A stretch of 64,000 bases of DNA from Devosia sp. 66-14 (GTDB lineage: Bacteria; Pseudomonadota; Alphaproteobacteria; Rhizobiales; Devosiaceae), in assembly GCA_001899085.1 (NCBI GenBank), contig MKVB01000008.1, positions 43,938-107,937 on the forward strand, in the 5' to 3' direction. Position 1 is the first letter of the stretch. Each line of letters begins with the position of its first letter. The notes under the pieces were generated by a model. That model was not told the origin of the DNA. It searched no databases and saw only the letters and a list, made by a program, of their open reading frames with translations. Below are positions 1 to 8,243 of this stretch, in pieces. A program made the position numbers and the translations under genes.

Positions 1-218
1 GCTACGAGCCGGACAGCACCGTACCGGCGGAAGTGCGCGACAACCCGCATGTTGCCTATCGGGTCGATGATCTCGCGCCGCACCTGGCCGCGCCCGGCGT
101 CGAAGTCCTGATCCCGCCGTTCATCGTCGGCGATTTCCTCGAAGTGGTGTTCGTGAAGAAGCACGGCATGGTGTTCGAGTACATGCGCTACCTCAAGGAC
201 GGGTGGTTCGGGAACTGA
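1..218 (+). CDS. VOC (glyoxalase/bleomycin-resistance) fold protein, 3' fragment
   Basis: Only the C-terminal ~71 residues are in the window; the frame is open from base 3 to the TGA ending at 218. The segment HVAYRVDDL followed by a short loop, then VVFVKKHGMVFEYMRY, is the usual last beta-alpha-beta-beta unit of a VOC-family protein, whose C-terminal E/Y-containing strand supplies metal ligands in the enzymes. The fragment is too short to say whether it is a lyase, dioxygenase or isomerase. It lies 42 bases upstream of an SDR gene on the same strand and is probably part of the same catabolic operon (inference). Confidence 0.7.
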   Translation, partial: YEPDSTVPAEVRDNPHVAYRVDDLAPHLAAPGVEVLIPPFIVGDFLEVVFVKKHGMVFEYMRYLKDGWFGN

Positions 219-260
219 GGCGCAGACCACCGACGCGGACGAGCATTTGAAGGAGCAAGC

Positions 261-1040
261 ATGAGCGGCGCATTCACCGGCAAGACCATCGCCATCACCG
301 GCGCGGCAGGCGGCATCGGCCAGTGGCTTTGCCGGTTCTTCGGCGAAGAGGGGGCGACCATCGCAGCGCTCGATCGCAGCGACAAGGTGCACGCGCTGGC
401 CGAAACGCTCGGCAAGGATGGGATCACGGTGAAGCCGGCGGTGGCCGATATCGCCGATGCCGGCGCGGTGGCTGCGGCGTTCAAGGGGTTCGGCGAGGTG
501 GATATCCTCATCAACAATGCCGGCGGCACGCGCCACGCCACCTTCGAAAAGACCGACCCGGCCGGCTGGGACGAGGACATGGCCGCCAATGTCGGCGGCG
601 CCTATGCCTGCGCCCACGCGGTGCTGCCGCAGATGGTCGAGCGGCGCTCGGGCAATATCGTCAATGTCGGCTCGGTCAACGGCCTCGCGGCCTTGGGAGA
701 TCCGGCTTACAGCGCCTCGAAGGCGGCGATGATCTCGCTCACTCGCTCCCTGGCGCAGGAATACGGCCGCTACGGCATCCGCGCCAATATCGTCCTGCCC
801 GGCACGGTGCGCACCCCGGTCTGGGACGAGCGCAAGGCCAAGGATCCGAACGTCCTGAAGACGCTGGAGCGCTGGTATCCGCTGCGCCGCATCGTCGAGC
901 CTTACGAGGTGGCTCGGGTGATCGCCTTTCTCGCCTCGGACGCGGCCAGCGCCGTCACCGGCGCAGCGATCCCGGTCGATTGCGGGCTGACATCGGGTAA
1001 CATCGTGATGGCGCGCGAGCTGACGCTCGAGGATTTCTGA
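261..1040 (+). CDS. SDR-family NAD(P)-dependent oxidoreductase
   Basis: A 259-residue classical short-chain dehydrogenase. The cofactor-binding TGAAGGIG motif is near residue 13, NNAGG near residue 82 and the catalytic YSASK near residue 150, with the Ser in the GSVN segment just before. It should oxidise or reduce a hydroxyl/keto group of a small substrate; the substrate cannot be read from sequence. The ATG is preceded by AAGGAGCAAG, a strong ribosome-binding site. It stands between a VOC-fold gene and a Gfo/Idh/MocA dehydrogenase on the same strand, consistent with a sugar or polyol catabolic operon. Confidence 0.88.
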   Translation: MSGAFTGKTIAITGAAGGIGQWLCRFFGEEGATIAALDRSDKVHALAETLGKDGITVKPAVADIADAGAVAAAFKGFGEVDILINNAGGTRHATFEKTDPAGWDEDMAANVGGAYACAHAVLPQMVERRSGNIVNVGSVNGLAALGDPAYSASKAAMISLTRSLAQEYGRYGIRANIVLPGTVRTPVWDERKAKDPNVLKTLERWYPLRRIVEPYEVARVIAFLASDAASAVTGAAIPVDCGLTSGNIVMARELTLEDF

Positions 1041-1082
1041 CAGGCATTCAGCCTCAGTCCATTTTCTTTTGAGGGGGTCGTT

Positions 1083-2084
1083 TTGGACAAGCTGCGTATC
1101 GGCATTATCGGGCTCGGCTGGTTCGGCGAAATTCACGCCGAGACTATCGTCGGGGTGCCCAACCTGGAACTCAAGGCGCTCTGCACCCGCACCGAAGATC
1201 GGCTGCAGGAACTGGGCAACAAGTTCGGCGTCAAGAAGCTCTATCGCGACTATCACGACATGCTCGCCGACCCGGAGATCGACGCGGTGTCGATCTGCAC
1301 CATGTGGGACCAGCATACCGAGCCGGCGATCGCGGCGCTCAAGGCCGGCAAGCATGTGTTCCTCGAAAAGCCGATCGCTTCGACGGTCGAGGATGCCAAC
1401 AAGATCATCGCGGCCTCGAAGGGCGCCAAGGGCATCCTGTTCATCGGCCATATCGTGCGCTTCAACCCGCGCTACCGCATGGCCAAGCAGGCGATCGCCG
1501 AGGGGCGTATCGGCAAGGTGGTGGCGCTGTCGTCGCGCCGGAACATTCCGGCCGCCTGGACCCCGACCATCCTCAACAAGATCGGCCCGATCGTCGGCGA
1601 CGCCATCCACGACACCGACATAATGCTGTGGCTGACCGGCGACAAGATCGTCTCGGCCTATGCGCAGACCGTCGACGTGCGCGGGCTGAAGCACCCCGAT
1701 ATCGGCCAGACCATGTTCCGCTTCGCCGGCGGCGCCACGGCGACGCTCGAGACGGTGTGGTGCATGCCGACGCAGACGCCGTTCGATATCGACGAGCGCA
1801 TGTCGATCATCGGCACCGAAGGCATCATCCACGTGCAGGACACCTTCCCGCCGCTCGGCATCGTCGATGCCAACAAGCTGCACTCCCCGGACATCACCTA
1901 CTGGCCGATGTTCGAAGGGGTGCGAGGCGGGGCGCTCCGCGAGGAGTTCAACTATTTCGCCGGCTGTGCGCTGAGCGGCACGACGCCGAAGATCGGCGCG
2001 CCGGAGGATGCGGCGGCGGCATTGCGGGCGACGCTGGCGGCGGAAGAGTCGGCGCGGACGGGGAATGTGGTGCGGATCGGGTAG
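1083..2084 (+). CDS. Gfo/Idh/MocA-family oxidoreductase
   Basis: 333 residues. The N-terminal Rossmann fold starts at residue 1 with IGIIGLGWFGEIHAE, followed by the family EKPIAS motif near residue 95 that carries the conserved lysine. The C-terminal domain contains GDAIHDTDIM, the histidine/aspartate catalytic segment of inositol-dehydrogenase-like enzymes. The start is TTG at 1083 with GAGGGGG about seven bases upstream; no better in-frame ATG precedes the Rossmann strand. It lies 42 bases after the SDR gene and probably belongs to the same operon, oxidising a sugar, inositol or sugar acid (inference). Downstream is a long palindromic repeat, so the operon probably ends here. Confidence 0.9.
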   Translation: MDKLRIGIIGLGWFGEIHAETIVGVPNLELKALCTRTEDRLQELGNKFGVKKLYRDYHDMLADPEIDAVSICTMWDQHTEPAIAALKAGKHVFLEKPIASTVEDANKIIAASKGAKGILFIGHIVRFNPRYRMAKQAIAEGRIGKVVALSSRRNIPAAWTPTILNKIGPIVGDAIHDTDIMLWLTGDKIVSAYAQTVDVRGLKHPDIGQTMFRFAGGATATLETVWCMPTQTPFDIDERMSIIGTEGIIHVQDTFPPLGIVDANKLHSPDITYWPMFEGVRGGALREEFNYFAGCALSGTTPKIGAPEDAAAALRATLAAEESARTGNVVRIG

Positions 2085-2108
2085 GGCGCTGAACTTGCAG
2101 TCGGGACT

Positions 2109-2320
2109 CCCTCTCCCGTTTACGGGGGAGGGGGGACCAGCCGACAGGCTGGTGGGAGGGGGGAGCCGCACACTCGGACCGTGGGTTGACGCCCCCGCTC
2201 TCTCAGTCGGCAAACGCCCACGCACTGTCAGTGCGCGGCTGGGGCAGGGGCGAGCGCGTGGGGCACCCCCCTCCCACCACGCTTTCGCGTGGTCCCCCCT
2301 CCCCCGCAAGCGGGAGAGGG
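2109..2320. repeat. Long GC-rich inverted repeat between convergent genes (family B)
   Basis: The left part CCCTCTCCCGTTTACGGGGG is mirrored by CCCCCGCAAGCGGGAGAGGG at the right end, with inner arms (GGTGGGAGGGGGGA and CCCCCCTCCCACC) also complementary. The element fills the gap between the oxidoreductase ending at 2084 and the convergent amidohydrolase ending at 2351. It is non-coding and could fold as RNA on either strand. Related palindromes lie near 28411, 37881, 42921, 48942 and 56260. Confidence 0.75.
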
Positions 2321-2350
2321 TGCGCCGACTGCTCGCCTTAGCGCGGACCG

Positions 2351-3562
2351 CTAGTGCGCATGCCCGTGATGGCGGCCGATAAGAAAGCTCTCCTCGAACG
2401 GGCGGCGGCTGACTTCCATGGATTTGCCGGCGAGGTACACCGACACCGGCTGCAGCAGGCTCGAACCCTGCCTGCGTTTGCCGACCACGTCCTGGAACAC
2501 GTAGTTGCTGTCATATTGCTTGAGCACAGTGATGTCGGCGACGGTGCCGACGCCGAGATGGCCGAGCTCGGGCTTTTGGATCGCAAGGGCAGGGCGGCTG
2601 GCCGACATGCCGATCACTTCGGGCAGCGACAGGCCGCAATTGAGCAGCTTGCTCATGGTGTGCAGCAGGTCGTAGCCCGGGCCTTCGACAGCAATGACGT
2701 GCACGTCCGACGAGATGACGTCGGGCTTGAAGCCATCCTTCAGCGCCGCCTCGGCGCTGTCATAGCCGAAGGCGCCCATGCCGTGGGCGATGTCGAACAG
2801 CACGCCGCGCTGGCGCGCCTTGAGCACCGCATCGATGACCTTGCCGTCGGGGCCGATGGCCGAGTTGGGGTCGGGACGGTAGCAATGGGTGAGGATGTCG
2901 CCCGGCCGCAGCATATCGACCACGTCGGCATAACTCGGCGGCGCGGTGCCGATATGGGTCATCAGCGGCAGGTTCAACGCATTGGCGGCTTCGAGCGCCA
3001 TCTCGAGGGCGCCAAGGCCCAGCTCGCCGGTCACCGGGCCGCCGATGCGCACCTTCACGCCGATGATGCGGTCACGGTTGGCCTCGACCTTGGCCACGCA
3101 CTTATCCACCGGCAGCATCGAGCGCAGCGTCGCCTCGCCGATCGAGACGCCCTTGTCGAAGCCGAAAATGCCCGGGAAGGAAATGTTGAGGAAGGCGAAG
3201 ATCCGGTACGGCGAGTGGATCATCACGTAGTCGCGGAAACCGTCATAGTTGCCGGCGCCGGCGCTGCCGGCATCGACCAGCGTGGTGCAGGCGGAGCGAC
3301 GGGCGATGAAGCCGGGGTCGACGCTGAGCGAGGTCGCCTTGTGGTAGACATGGGTGTGGATGTCGATCAGCCCCGGCGCGACGATGGCGCCGCTGACGTC
3401 CTCGACCTTGGCCCCCGCCGTCGGCAGGTCCTTGCCCAGCGCGGCGATCCTGCCGGCCTTGATCGCGACATCGAACACCCCGTCTATGCCGTTGCGCTCG
3501 TCAAGGACGCGGCCGCCCCTGAGCACGATATCGAAGCCCTGTCCGGCTGCCGGTGAAGTCAT
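2351..3562 (-). CDS. Amidohydrolase/deacetylase-family metallohydrolase
   Basis: 403 residues. The N-terminal beta-sandwich strand DIVLRGGRVLDERNGIDG leads to the metal-binding DIHTHV (HXH) near residue 68. GVKVRIGG near residue 170 carries the likely carboxylated lysine, THIG and THCY supply the next histidines, and SSDVH the catalytic aspartate near residue 290. The whole resembles dihydroorotase-like amidohydrolases of the deacetylase type often found beside sugar or amino-acid importers. It is the last gene of a minus-strand group after a Gfo/Idh/MocA enzyme and a TauABC-like importer. Hydrolysis of a C-N bond in the imported compound is a reasonable inference; the substrate is unknown. 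Confidence 0.85.
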   Translation of the reverse strand: MTSPAAGQGFDIVLRGGRVLDERNGIDGVFDVAIKAGRIAALGKDLPTAGAKVEDVSGAIVAPGLIDIHTHVYHKATSLSVDPGFIARRSACTTLVDAGSAGAGNYDGFRDYVMIHSPYRIFAFLNISFPGIFGFDKGVSIGEATLRSMLPVDKCVAKVEANRDRIIGVKVRIGGPVTGELGLGALEMALEAANALNLPLMTHIGTAPPSYADVVDMLRPGDILTHCYRPDPNSAIGPDGKVIDAVLKARQRGVLFDIAHGMGAFGYDSAEAALKDGFKPDVISSDVHVIAVEGPGYDLLHTMSKLLNCGLSLPEVIGMSASRPALAIQKPELGHLGVGTVADITVLKQYDSNYVFQDVVGKRRQGSSLLQPVSVYLAGKSMEVSRRPFEESFLIGRHHGHAH

Positions 3563-3640
3563 CGATGGTCTCCGCTTGGGGTATGGGGCAACAGCGGCGG
3601 GCAGGCGCCCGCCGGTTGCGTCACGCTGATCCGGTGGGTC

Positions 3641-4720
3641 TCAGGCCAGTTCGACGACGCGCTTCTCGTTGATCGACTGCTCGGCCGCAAGCACGATGCG
3701 CAGGCTGTTCACCGCCGCATCCATCGACTCGGTGAGGTCGAGGTCTTCCTGGATGGCTTTGAGGAAGAACGCCTGCTCGCGGTCGCAGAGCTCCTGGTGG
3801 TTGGGTTCGTCGGTCATGACGAAGATCTCGTCCTTCTTGGCGAAGCTCTTGTCCCCCGGCTGCACCTCGGCGTGGTGGTACTGGATGGCGTCGGTCTTGG
3901 TATGCTGGTCGATATTGGAGGAGTCCGAGACACCTTCCTTGTGCGCCTTGGGGTTGGGGACGATGGAGACGGCGCCCTTGGGGCCGACCACGTCTTTCAC
4001 GAAATAGGCGACCTCGCTCATCATCGGGCCCCAGCCGGCCTCGTACCAGCCGACCGAGCCGTCATCGAACTCGACATGGAGGTGCCCGTAATTCTGCTTG
4101 TCGGCCTCGGCCCACAATTTGGCGCCGATGCCGTGCACCCGTACCGGCCTGGCCTTGGTCATCTGGCACATCACGTCGACATAGTGGACGCCGCAATCGA
4201 CGATCGGGATCAGCGAGTCGATCAGGTTCTTGTGCCAGTCATAGGTCGGGCCGCCCGACTGCTGGTTGAGGTTGAGCCGCATGACCAGGGGTTTGCCCAA
4301 GGTCTGGGCGAGCTCGGTGAACTTCACCCAGCTGGGGTGGACGCGCAGGATATAGCCCAGCACCAGCTTCCTGTTTTTCTCGCGCGCCAGCTTCACCACC
4401 GCTTCGGCGTCGGCGATGTTGGTGGCGAGCGGCTTTTCCATGAATACATGGGCCCCGGCGTTGATCGCCTTGATGGCGTATTCGGCGTGTGTGTTGGGCC
4501 ACGAGTTGATCGACACCGCATCGGGCCTCGCCACCCGCAGCGCCTCGTCGTAGTCCTCGAACAGCGGATAGCCCTTGAGCTCATCCGGAATGGGCCTGGA
4601 TTTGATCGAGCGGCTCATCAGCCCGACGATCTCGAAGCCCGGATTACGGTGATAGGCACTCGCATGCGATGCGCCCATATTGCCGAGCCCGACGACCAGA
4701 ACCTTTACCACATTGGCCAT
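3641..4720 (-). CDS. Gfo/Idh/MocA-family oxidoreductase
   Basis: 359 residues. The Rossmann motif VLVVGLGNMGASHA is at residue 7 and EKPLATN near residue 95. The second-domain segment DSLIPIVDCGVHYVDVM contains the family's catalytic histidine. The protein is longer than the 333-residue paralogue at 1083 because of a C-terminal region with the motif HHAEVQPGD. It is followed 78 bases later by the amidohydrolase and preceded, after a palindromic repeat, by a substrate-binding protein gene. The context suggests it acts on the compound imported by the 4932-7932 transporter. Confidence 0.88.
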   Translation of the reverse strand: MANVVKVLVVGLGNMGASHASAYHRNPGFEIVGLMSRSIKSRPIPDELKGYPLFEDYDEALRVARPDAVSINSWPNTHAEYAIKAINAGAHVFMEKPLATNIADAEAVVKLAREKNRKLVLGYILRVHPSWVKFTELAQTLGKPLVMRLNLNQQSGGPTYDWHKNLIDSLIPIVDCGVHYVDVMCQMTKARPVRVHGIGAKLWAEADKQNYGHLHVEFDDGSVGWYEAGWGPMMSEVAYFVKDVVGPKGAVSIVPNPKAHKEGVSDSSNIDQHTKTDAIQYHHAEVQPGDKSFAKKDEIFVMTDEPNHQELCDREQAFFLKAIQEDLDLTESMDAAVNSLRIVLAAEQSINEKRVVELA

Positions 4721-4781
4721 CCGGCCCTCCCCATCCGCTTATGCGTGTTCGGCCGTATGGCCGTGAAATTTTGGTCAGTGT

Positions 4782-4887
4782 CACCGGCGTCATCCCCGCG
4801 AAGGCGGGGACCCAGTGCGGTCTCTCAGCCTCCACAGGTGCTGCTCAATCCCACTAGGTTCCCGCCTTCGCGGGAATGACGCCGGTG
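4782..4887. repeat. Palindromic intergenic repeat, family A
   Basis: The arms CACCGGCGTCATCCCCGCGA and CGCGGGAATGACGCCGGTG are near-perfect inverted copies about 29 bases long, enclosing a ~48-base loop that contains CCAGTGCGGTCT and CCCACTAGG. A near-identical element is at 36339-36448, and more diverged ones are at 44415 and 52591. It separates the binding-protein gene from the downstream oxidoreductase within a minus-strand gene group and could form a stable RNA hairpin. Confidence 0.8.
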
Positions 4888-4931
4888 GAGGGCGTGGGCA
4901 GCGAGACACTGCCCACGCTGATCACATGAGA

Positions 4932-6092
4932 TCAGGCCGGAACGGCCTGGTCGAACAGGTGCGCCTTGACGTTGTCGACGTCGATCGCCTTGAAGGCGTC
5001 GCTCAGCACGTAGGCATCGGCATCGGCCTTGACCTTGTCGTGGTCGAAGTCGTTGGCAGCAGCGATGCAGGCGTTGGTGCAGACGTCCTCGGCCTTGACG
5101 GCGTTGGTGATCTGCTTGAGCTCGTGGATCTTGTCGAAGAAGGTCTGCCAGGCGGTCATGTCGTGGTCGCCCCAGCCGGCGCGCTTCGACATGTCGCCAC
5201 GGAAGACGTTGATCTGCTGCAGGATCGAGGTGGTGCCCAGCTCCGGCCCGATATTGGAGGCGAGGGTGGGGAACTGCTCGAACACCGCCTCAACCGCAGC
5301 GCGCGGGTTGTGGTAGGCGAACTCGAGACCCATGGCCCAGCCCTTGAGGTACTTGTCGAGGAAGGCCTTCTTGTCCGGGTCGTCGAGGTCGGCAGCGCGG
5401 ACCACGAAGGTGTTGGCAAACAGGGGCGAGTGCTGCACGCCCAGCCAGTACTCGAACTCGAGCCCGTTGCCGATCCACTCGGCGCGCAGGCCCTCCCAGC
5501 TCAGGGCCGCATCGCCCTGGCCGGCGGCCAGAGCCGTGCCCCAGGTCGGCCAGCCGGCCTCGACATACTTCACCTTGGAGATGTCGACGCCCTGCACGGC
5601 GAGCATCGGATCGACGATCGACTGCCAGGCCGCCGAGCCCAAGAGGATGGTCTTGCCCTCGAGCGTCTTCAGGTCGTTGGTGCCGGTGCCCTTGCGGAAA
5701 GCGAGGCTGAAGGTATCGAGCGCGCCCATGTGGAAGGCCGATTTCAGCTTCATGCCGTTCTGGAGCGCGAACGAGAACACGCCCGGCGAGGGGAAGCCCA
5801 TGTCGGCCTGGCCGACATCGACGAACTTCACCGTCGCGGTGCCGTCGGACGGGCCGGGCTGCATGTCGGTCGCGACCTCGAGGCCATCGAAATAGCCCAT
5901 CTTCTTGCCGATCCAGTACGGATAGTCGTCGAGCACTTCGAGCGTGCCGCGCGGCGAGATCCAGGTGAACTTCGGATAGGGCGCGGCGCTGGCGCGGCCG
6001 ATGCCGCCGAGCGCCGAGGCGGTCACCACACCGGCTGCGGAAACCTGCAGGAAGGTGCGGCGGCTCATGCCGCTGGAGGAGAACTTGGTCAT
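4932..6092 (-). CDS. ABC transporter substrate-binding protein (NMT1/TauA/SsuA-like)
   Basis: 386 residues with a twin-arginine-type signal: SRRTFLQVSAAG followed by a hydrophobic stretch and ASA, so export by the Tat pathway is likely. The mature part has the family pattern YWIGKKMGYFD near residue 60, DVGQADMGFPSPG in the ligand-binding cleft and LKTLEGKTILLGS in the second lobe. Relatives bind sulfonates, thiamine precursors, nitrate or aromatic acids; the ligand here is unknown. The permease gene starts 164 bases upstream and the ATPase gene follows, so gene order along transcription is ATPase, permease, binding protein. Confidence 0.88.
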   Translation of the reverse strand: MTKFSSSGMSRRTFLQVSAAGVVTASALGGIGRASAAPYPKFTWISPRGTLEVLDDYPYWIGKKMGYFDGLEVATDMQPGPSDGTATVKFVDVGQADMGFPSPGVFSFALQNGMKLKSAFHMGALDTFSLAFRKGTGTNDLKTLEGKTILLGSAAWQSIVDPMLAVQGVDISKVKYVEAGWPTWGTALAAGQGDAALSWEGLRAEWIGNGLEFEYWLGVQHSPLFANTFVVRAADLDDPDKKAFLDKYLKGWAMGLEFAYHNPRAAVEAVFEQFPTLASNIGPELGTTSILQQINVFRGDMSKRAGWGDHDMTAWQTFFDKIHELKQITNAVKAEDVCTNACIAAANDFDHDKVKADADAYVLSDAFKAIDVDNVKAHLFDQAVPA

Positions 6093-6256
6093 TCAATCAT
6101 ACCCCTGTTGATGGATCGTCCCTTAGTCCCTTGGAGCGGGGCGGCTGTTCTGTCCGCCGTCCTCACCCCCAAATTCGATGTGGCGGTCCGGGCCTCCCTC
6201 GACCCCGATCGTCGCACCATGCTCCGCTGCCAATTCCTCCGGCAGCGGACCGTTCG

Positions 6257-7102
6257 TCAGGCCTCCCAGCTCGCGTATTTCTTCCCGAGCAGGAAGAAGA
6301 GCACGTAGATCAGGATGCCGAGGATCGAGAGGATCAGGACCACCGCGAAGAACTGCGGCATCTGGATCATCGATGAGTAGGAGGTGAGCCGGTTGCCCAG
6401 CCCGAAGCCGCCGCCGACCATCTCGGCGCCGACCGCGGTCAGGAGCCCGAAGATCGAGCCGACCATCAGGCCGACGAAGATCATCGGCAGCGCCATCGGC
6501 GCCCGCACCTTCCAGAAGATCTGCAGCGTCGAGGCGCCATAGGAGCGGGCCAGCGCGATCTTGCCGCGATCGACCCGGCGGAAGCCGGTGGCGGCGTTGA
6601 TCATCACCATCGGGCCGGCGGCGAGCGCCACCGCGATGATGCGCGGCTCGTAGCCGAAGCCGAAGCGCAGGATCAGCAGCGGCACCAGCGCCAGCATCGG
6701 CGTGGTCACCAGCAAGAGGATGTACGGGGTGATGATCTTTTCGGCGAACGGGAACTGGGTGATCACCGCCGCGAGGATCAGGCCGACCACGGCGCCGATG
6801 CCGAAGCCGACGAACAGCTCGACCAGAGTGTGCCCCAGATGCGGCAGGATGAAGGGGAAGTCGGTCACCAGCGCGACGGCAATCTCGCTCGGCTTGGGCA
6901 GCACGTATTGCGGCACGGCGAAGATGTTGAGCAGCAGCTCGGTGCCGCCGATGATCACCACGGCGACGAGCACGATGGCCAGCACCTCGCCCATCGACTT
7001 GATGCCGGGGCCGGAGGTGAGGGCGGACATGTTGGTGATGCCGACTTCACTGTCGCCGCCGGCGGATTTCTTGAACTCGGGAATGGCGTCGGTTTCGCTC
7101 AT
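6257..7102 (-). CDS. ABC transporter permease (SsuC/TauC-like)
   Basis: 281 residues from the ATG at 7102. A GTG at 7117 overlapping the ATPase stop would add five residues, but GAGAGAG sits at a good distance before the ATG. About six membrane segments begin near residue 30, and the inner-membrane coupling motif is the region around FRRVDRGKIALARSYGAS (EAA-type loop). The long N-terminal tail before the first membrane segment is typical of this family. It pairs with the adjacent ATPase and Tat-exported binding protein to form a complete importer. Confidence 0.88.
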   Translation of the reverse strand: MSETDAIPEFKKSAGGDSEVGITNMSALTSGPGIKSMGEVLAIVLVAVVIIGGTELLLNIFAVPQYVLPKPSEIAVALVTDFPFILPHLGHTLVELFVGFGIGAVVGLILAAVITQFPFAEKIITPYILLLVTTPMLALVPLLILRFGFGYEPRIIAVALAAGPMVMINAATGFRRVDRGKIALARSYGASTLQIFWKVRAPMALPMIFVGLMVGSIFGLLTAVGAEMVGGGFGLGNRLTSYSSMIQMPQFFAVVLILSILGILIYVLFFLLGKKYASWEA

Positions 7103-7113
7103 CTCAATCTCTC

Positions 7114-7932
7114 TCACGCCACCTGAGCCGGCTGGGCCGACGCGCTCGGGAAACGGCTCTGCTGCGTGCCGACGATTTCCGCCTTGATGGCGTTGGTGAG
7201 GTCGAAGACCTCCTTGGTCGACATGATCTCGAGCGAGCGCGGGCGCGGGAACGGGACTTCGTGGATATTGGCGACCCGGCCGGGTCGCGGGCTCATCACC
7301 ACCACGCGGTCGGAGAGGAAGATGGCTTCCTCGATCGAGTGGGTGATGAGGACGATGGTGGTTCTGGTATCGAGCCAGATTTCCTCGACCAGCCGGTTCA
7401 TCTCCTCGCGGGTGAAGGCGTCGAGCGCGCCGAACGGCTCGTCCATCAGCAGCACCGAAGGCTTGTAGCTGAGGGCGCGGACCAGAGCCGCGCGCTGCTG
7501 CATGCCGCCCGACAACTCGCGGGGGAAGCGCCCGCCGAAGCCTTCGAGGCCGACGCGGTTCAGCAGCTCATCGATCCAGACGCGGTCGGGCTTGGTGCCC
7601 TTGATCTCGAAGGGGAAGTTGATGTTGGCGTCGAGATTGCGCCAGGGCAGGAGGTTGGCCTCCTGGAAGACCATGCCGATCTCGGGATTGGGGCCGGTGA
7701 CCGGCTTGCCGTCGAGCAGCACTTCGCCGGAGGTGAGGCCGTGCAACCCCGACATCGACCACAACAGCGTGGTCTTGCCGCAACCGGAAGGGCCGACAAT
7801 CGACACGATCTCGCCGTCCATCACGTCGAGCGAGCAGCGATCGATCGCCAACAGGTCACCCGAGCGGGTGTTGTAGACCTTGGTGGCGCCCCTTACCCGT
7901 AGTTTCGGTTGCTTGGAATCTCCAGCTGTCAT
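7114..7932 (-). CDS. ABC transporter ATP-binding protein (SsuB/TauB/NrtD-like)
   Basis: 272 residues. Walker A GPSGCGKTT is near residue 47, the Q-loop is MVFQEANLLPW, the signature is LSGGMQQRAALVRAL, Walker B is VLLMDEPFGALD and the switch histidine lies in LITHSIEEA. This is the nitrate/sulfonate/taurine class of ATPases. It is the first gene of the minus-strand group and is divergent from an RpiR/MurR-type regulator, with 311 bases between the two starts, so control by that regulator is likely (inference). Confidence 0.92.
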   Translation of the reverse strand: MTAGDSKQPKLRVRGATKVYNTRSGDLLAIDRCSLDVMDGEIVSIVGPSGCGKTTLLWSMSGLHGLTSGEVLLDGKPVTGPNPEIGMVFQEANLLPWRNLDANINFPFEIKGTKPDRVWIDELLNRVGLEGFGGRFPRELSGGMQQRAALVRALSYKPSVLLMDEPFGALDAFTREEMNRLVEEIWLDTRTTIVLITHSIEEAIFLSDRVVVMSPRPGRVANIHEVPFPRPRSLEIMSTKEVFDLTNAIKAEIVGTQQSRFPSASAQPAQVA

Positions 7933-8018
7933 CGCCCCTCGCGCTGCCCCGTATCAGACTATGGAACGGCTTCCGGGCGCTCCCTGTTGCGCCCTCATCC
8001 CCGTCCGTAAGCCAGTCT

Positions 8019-8031
8019 GTAACTATCCTAC
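8019..8031 (+). promoter_or_regulatory. Candidate operator half: 13-base direct repeat, copy 1
   Basis: GTAACTATCCTAC matches copy 2 (GTAAGTTTCCTAC at 8117) at 11 of 13 positions, 98 bases apart, in the divergent region between the importer and the RpiR-type regulator. Paired direct repeats in such a position are a plausible regulator-binding arrangement; no published site is claimed. Confidence 0.35.
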
Positions 8032-8116
8032 TTTCCGAGTCAAGCGGCTGTCGGATTAGTTTCATCGTTCGCAGATAACTGCCGATTTCGCAGGCATCTT
8101 GGCGCTTGCGTCGTGT

Positions 8117-8129
8117 GTAAGTTTCCTAC
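8117..8129 (+). promoter_or_regulatory. Candidate operator half: 13-base direct repeat, copy 2
   Basis: GTAAGTTTCCTAC, related to copy 1 at 8019-8031. It lies about 115 bases before the preferred start of the regulator gene and nearly 190 bases before the first importer gene on the other strand. Confidence 0.35.
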
Positions 8130-8243
8130 ATTGTGCCGCGAAACGGGCGGCGAGGCACCGCCGGCGAGGCGTTTTCCGGGTAGGGCATTGGCTGGTCAGA
8201 AATGATAGAAGTCGCGTCGGACCCAACAGCCGGAAGGCCGGAT

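Noticed and set aside
2354-3556. 400-residue plus-strand open frame opposite the amidohydrolase
   Set aside because: It is the GC-rich shadow of the amidohydrolase, which has clear metal-binding motifs; the plus frame is low-complexity (His, Ala, Arg, Asp) with no domain.
2351-3562. Amidohydrolase as a displaced phnM
   Set aside because: It has the deacetylase-type amidohydrolase pattern and lies 36 kb from the phn genes in another operon; PhnM-specific features were not seen.
4782-4887. Possible CRISPR repeat or phage attachment site
   Set aside because: A single palindrome without spacer periodicity; copies are dispersed between operons, so it is an intergenic repeat.
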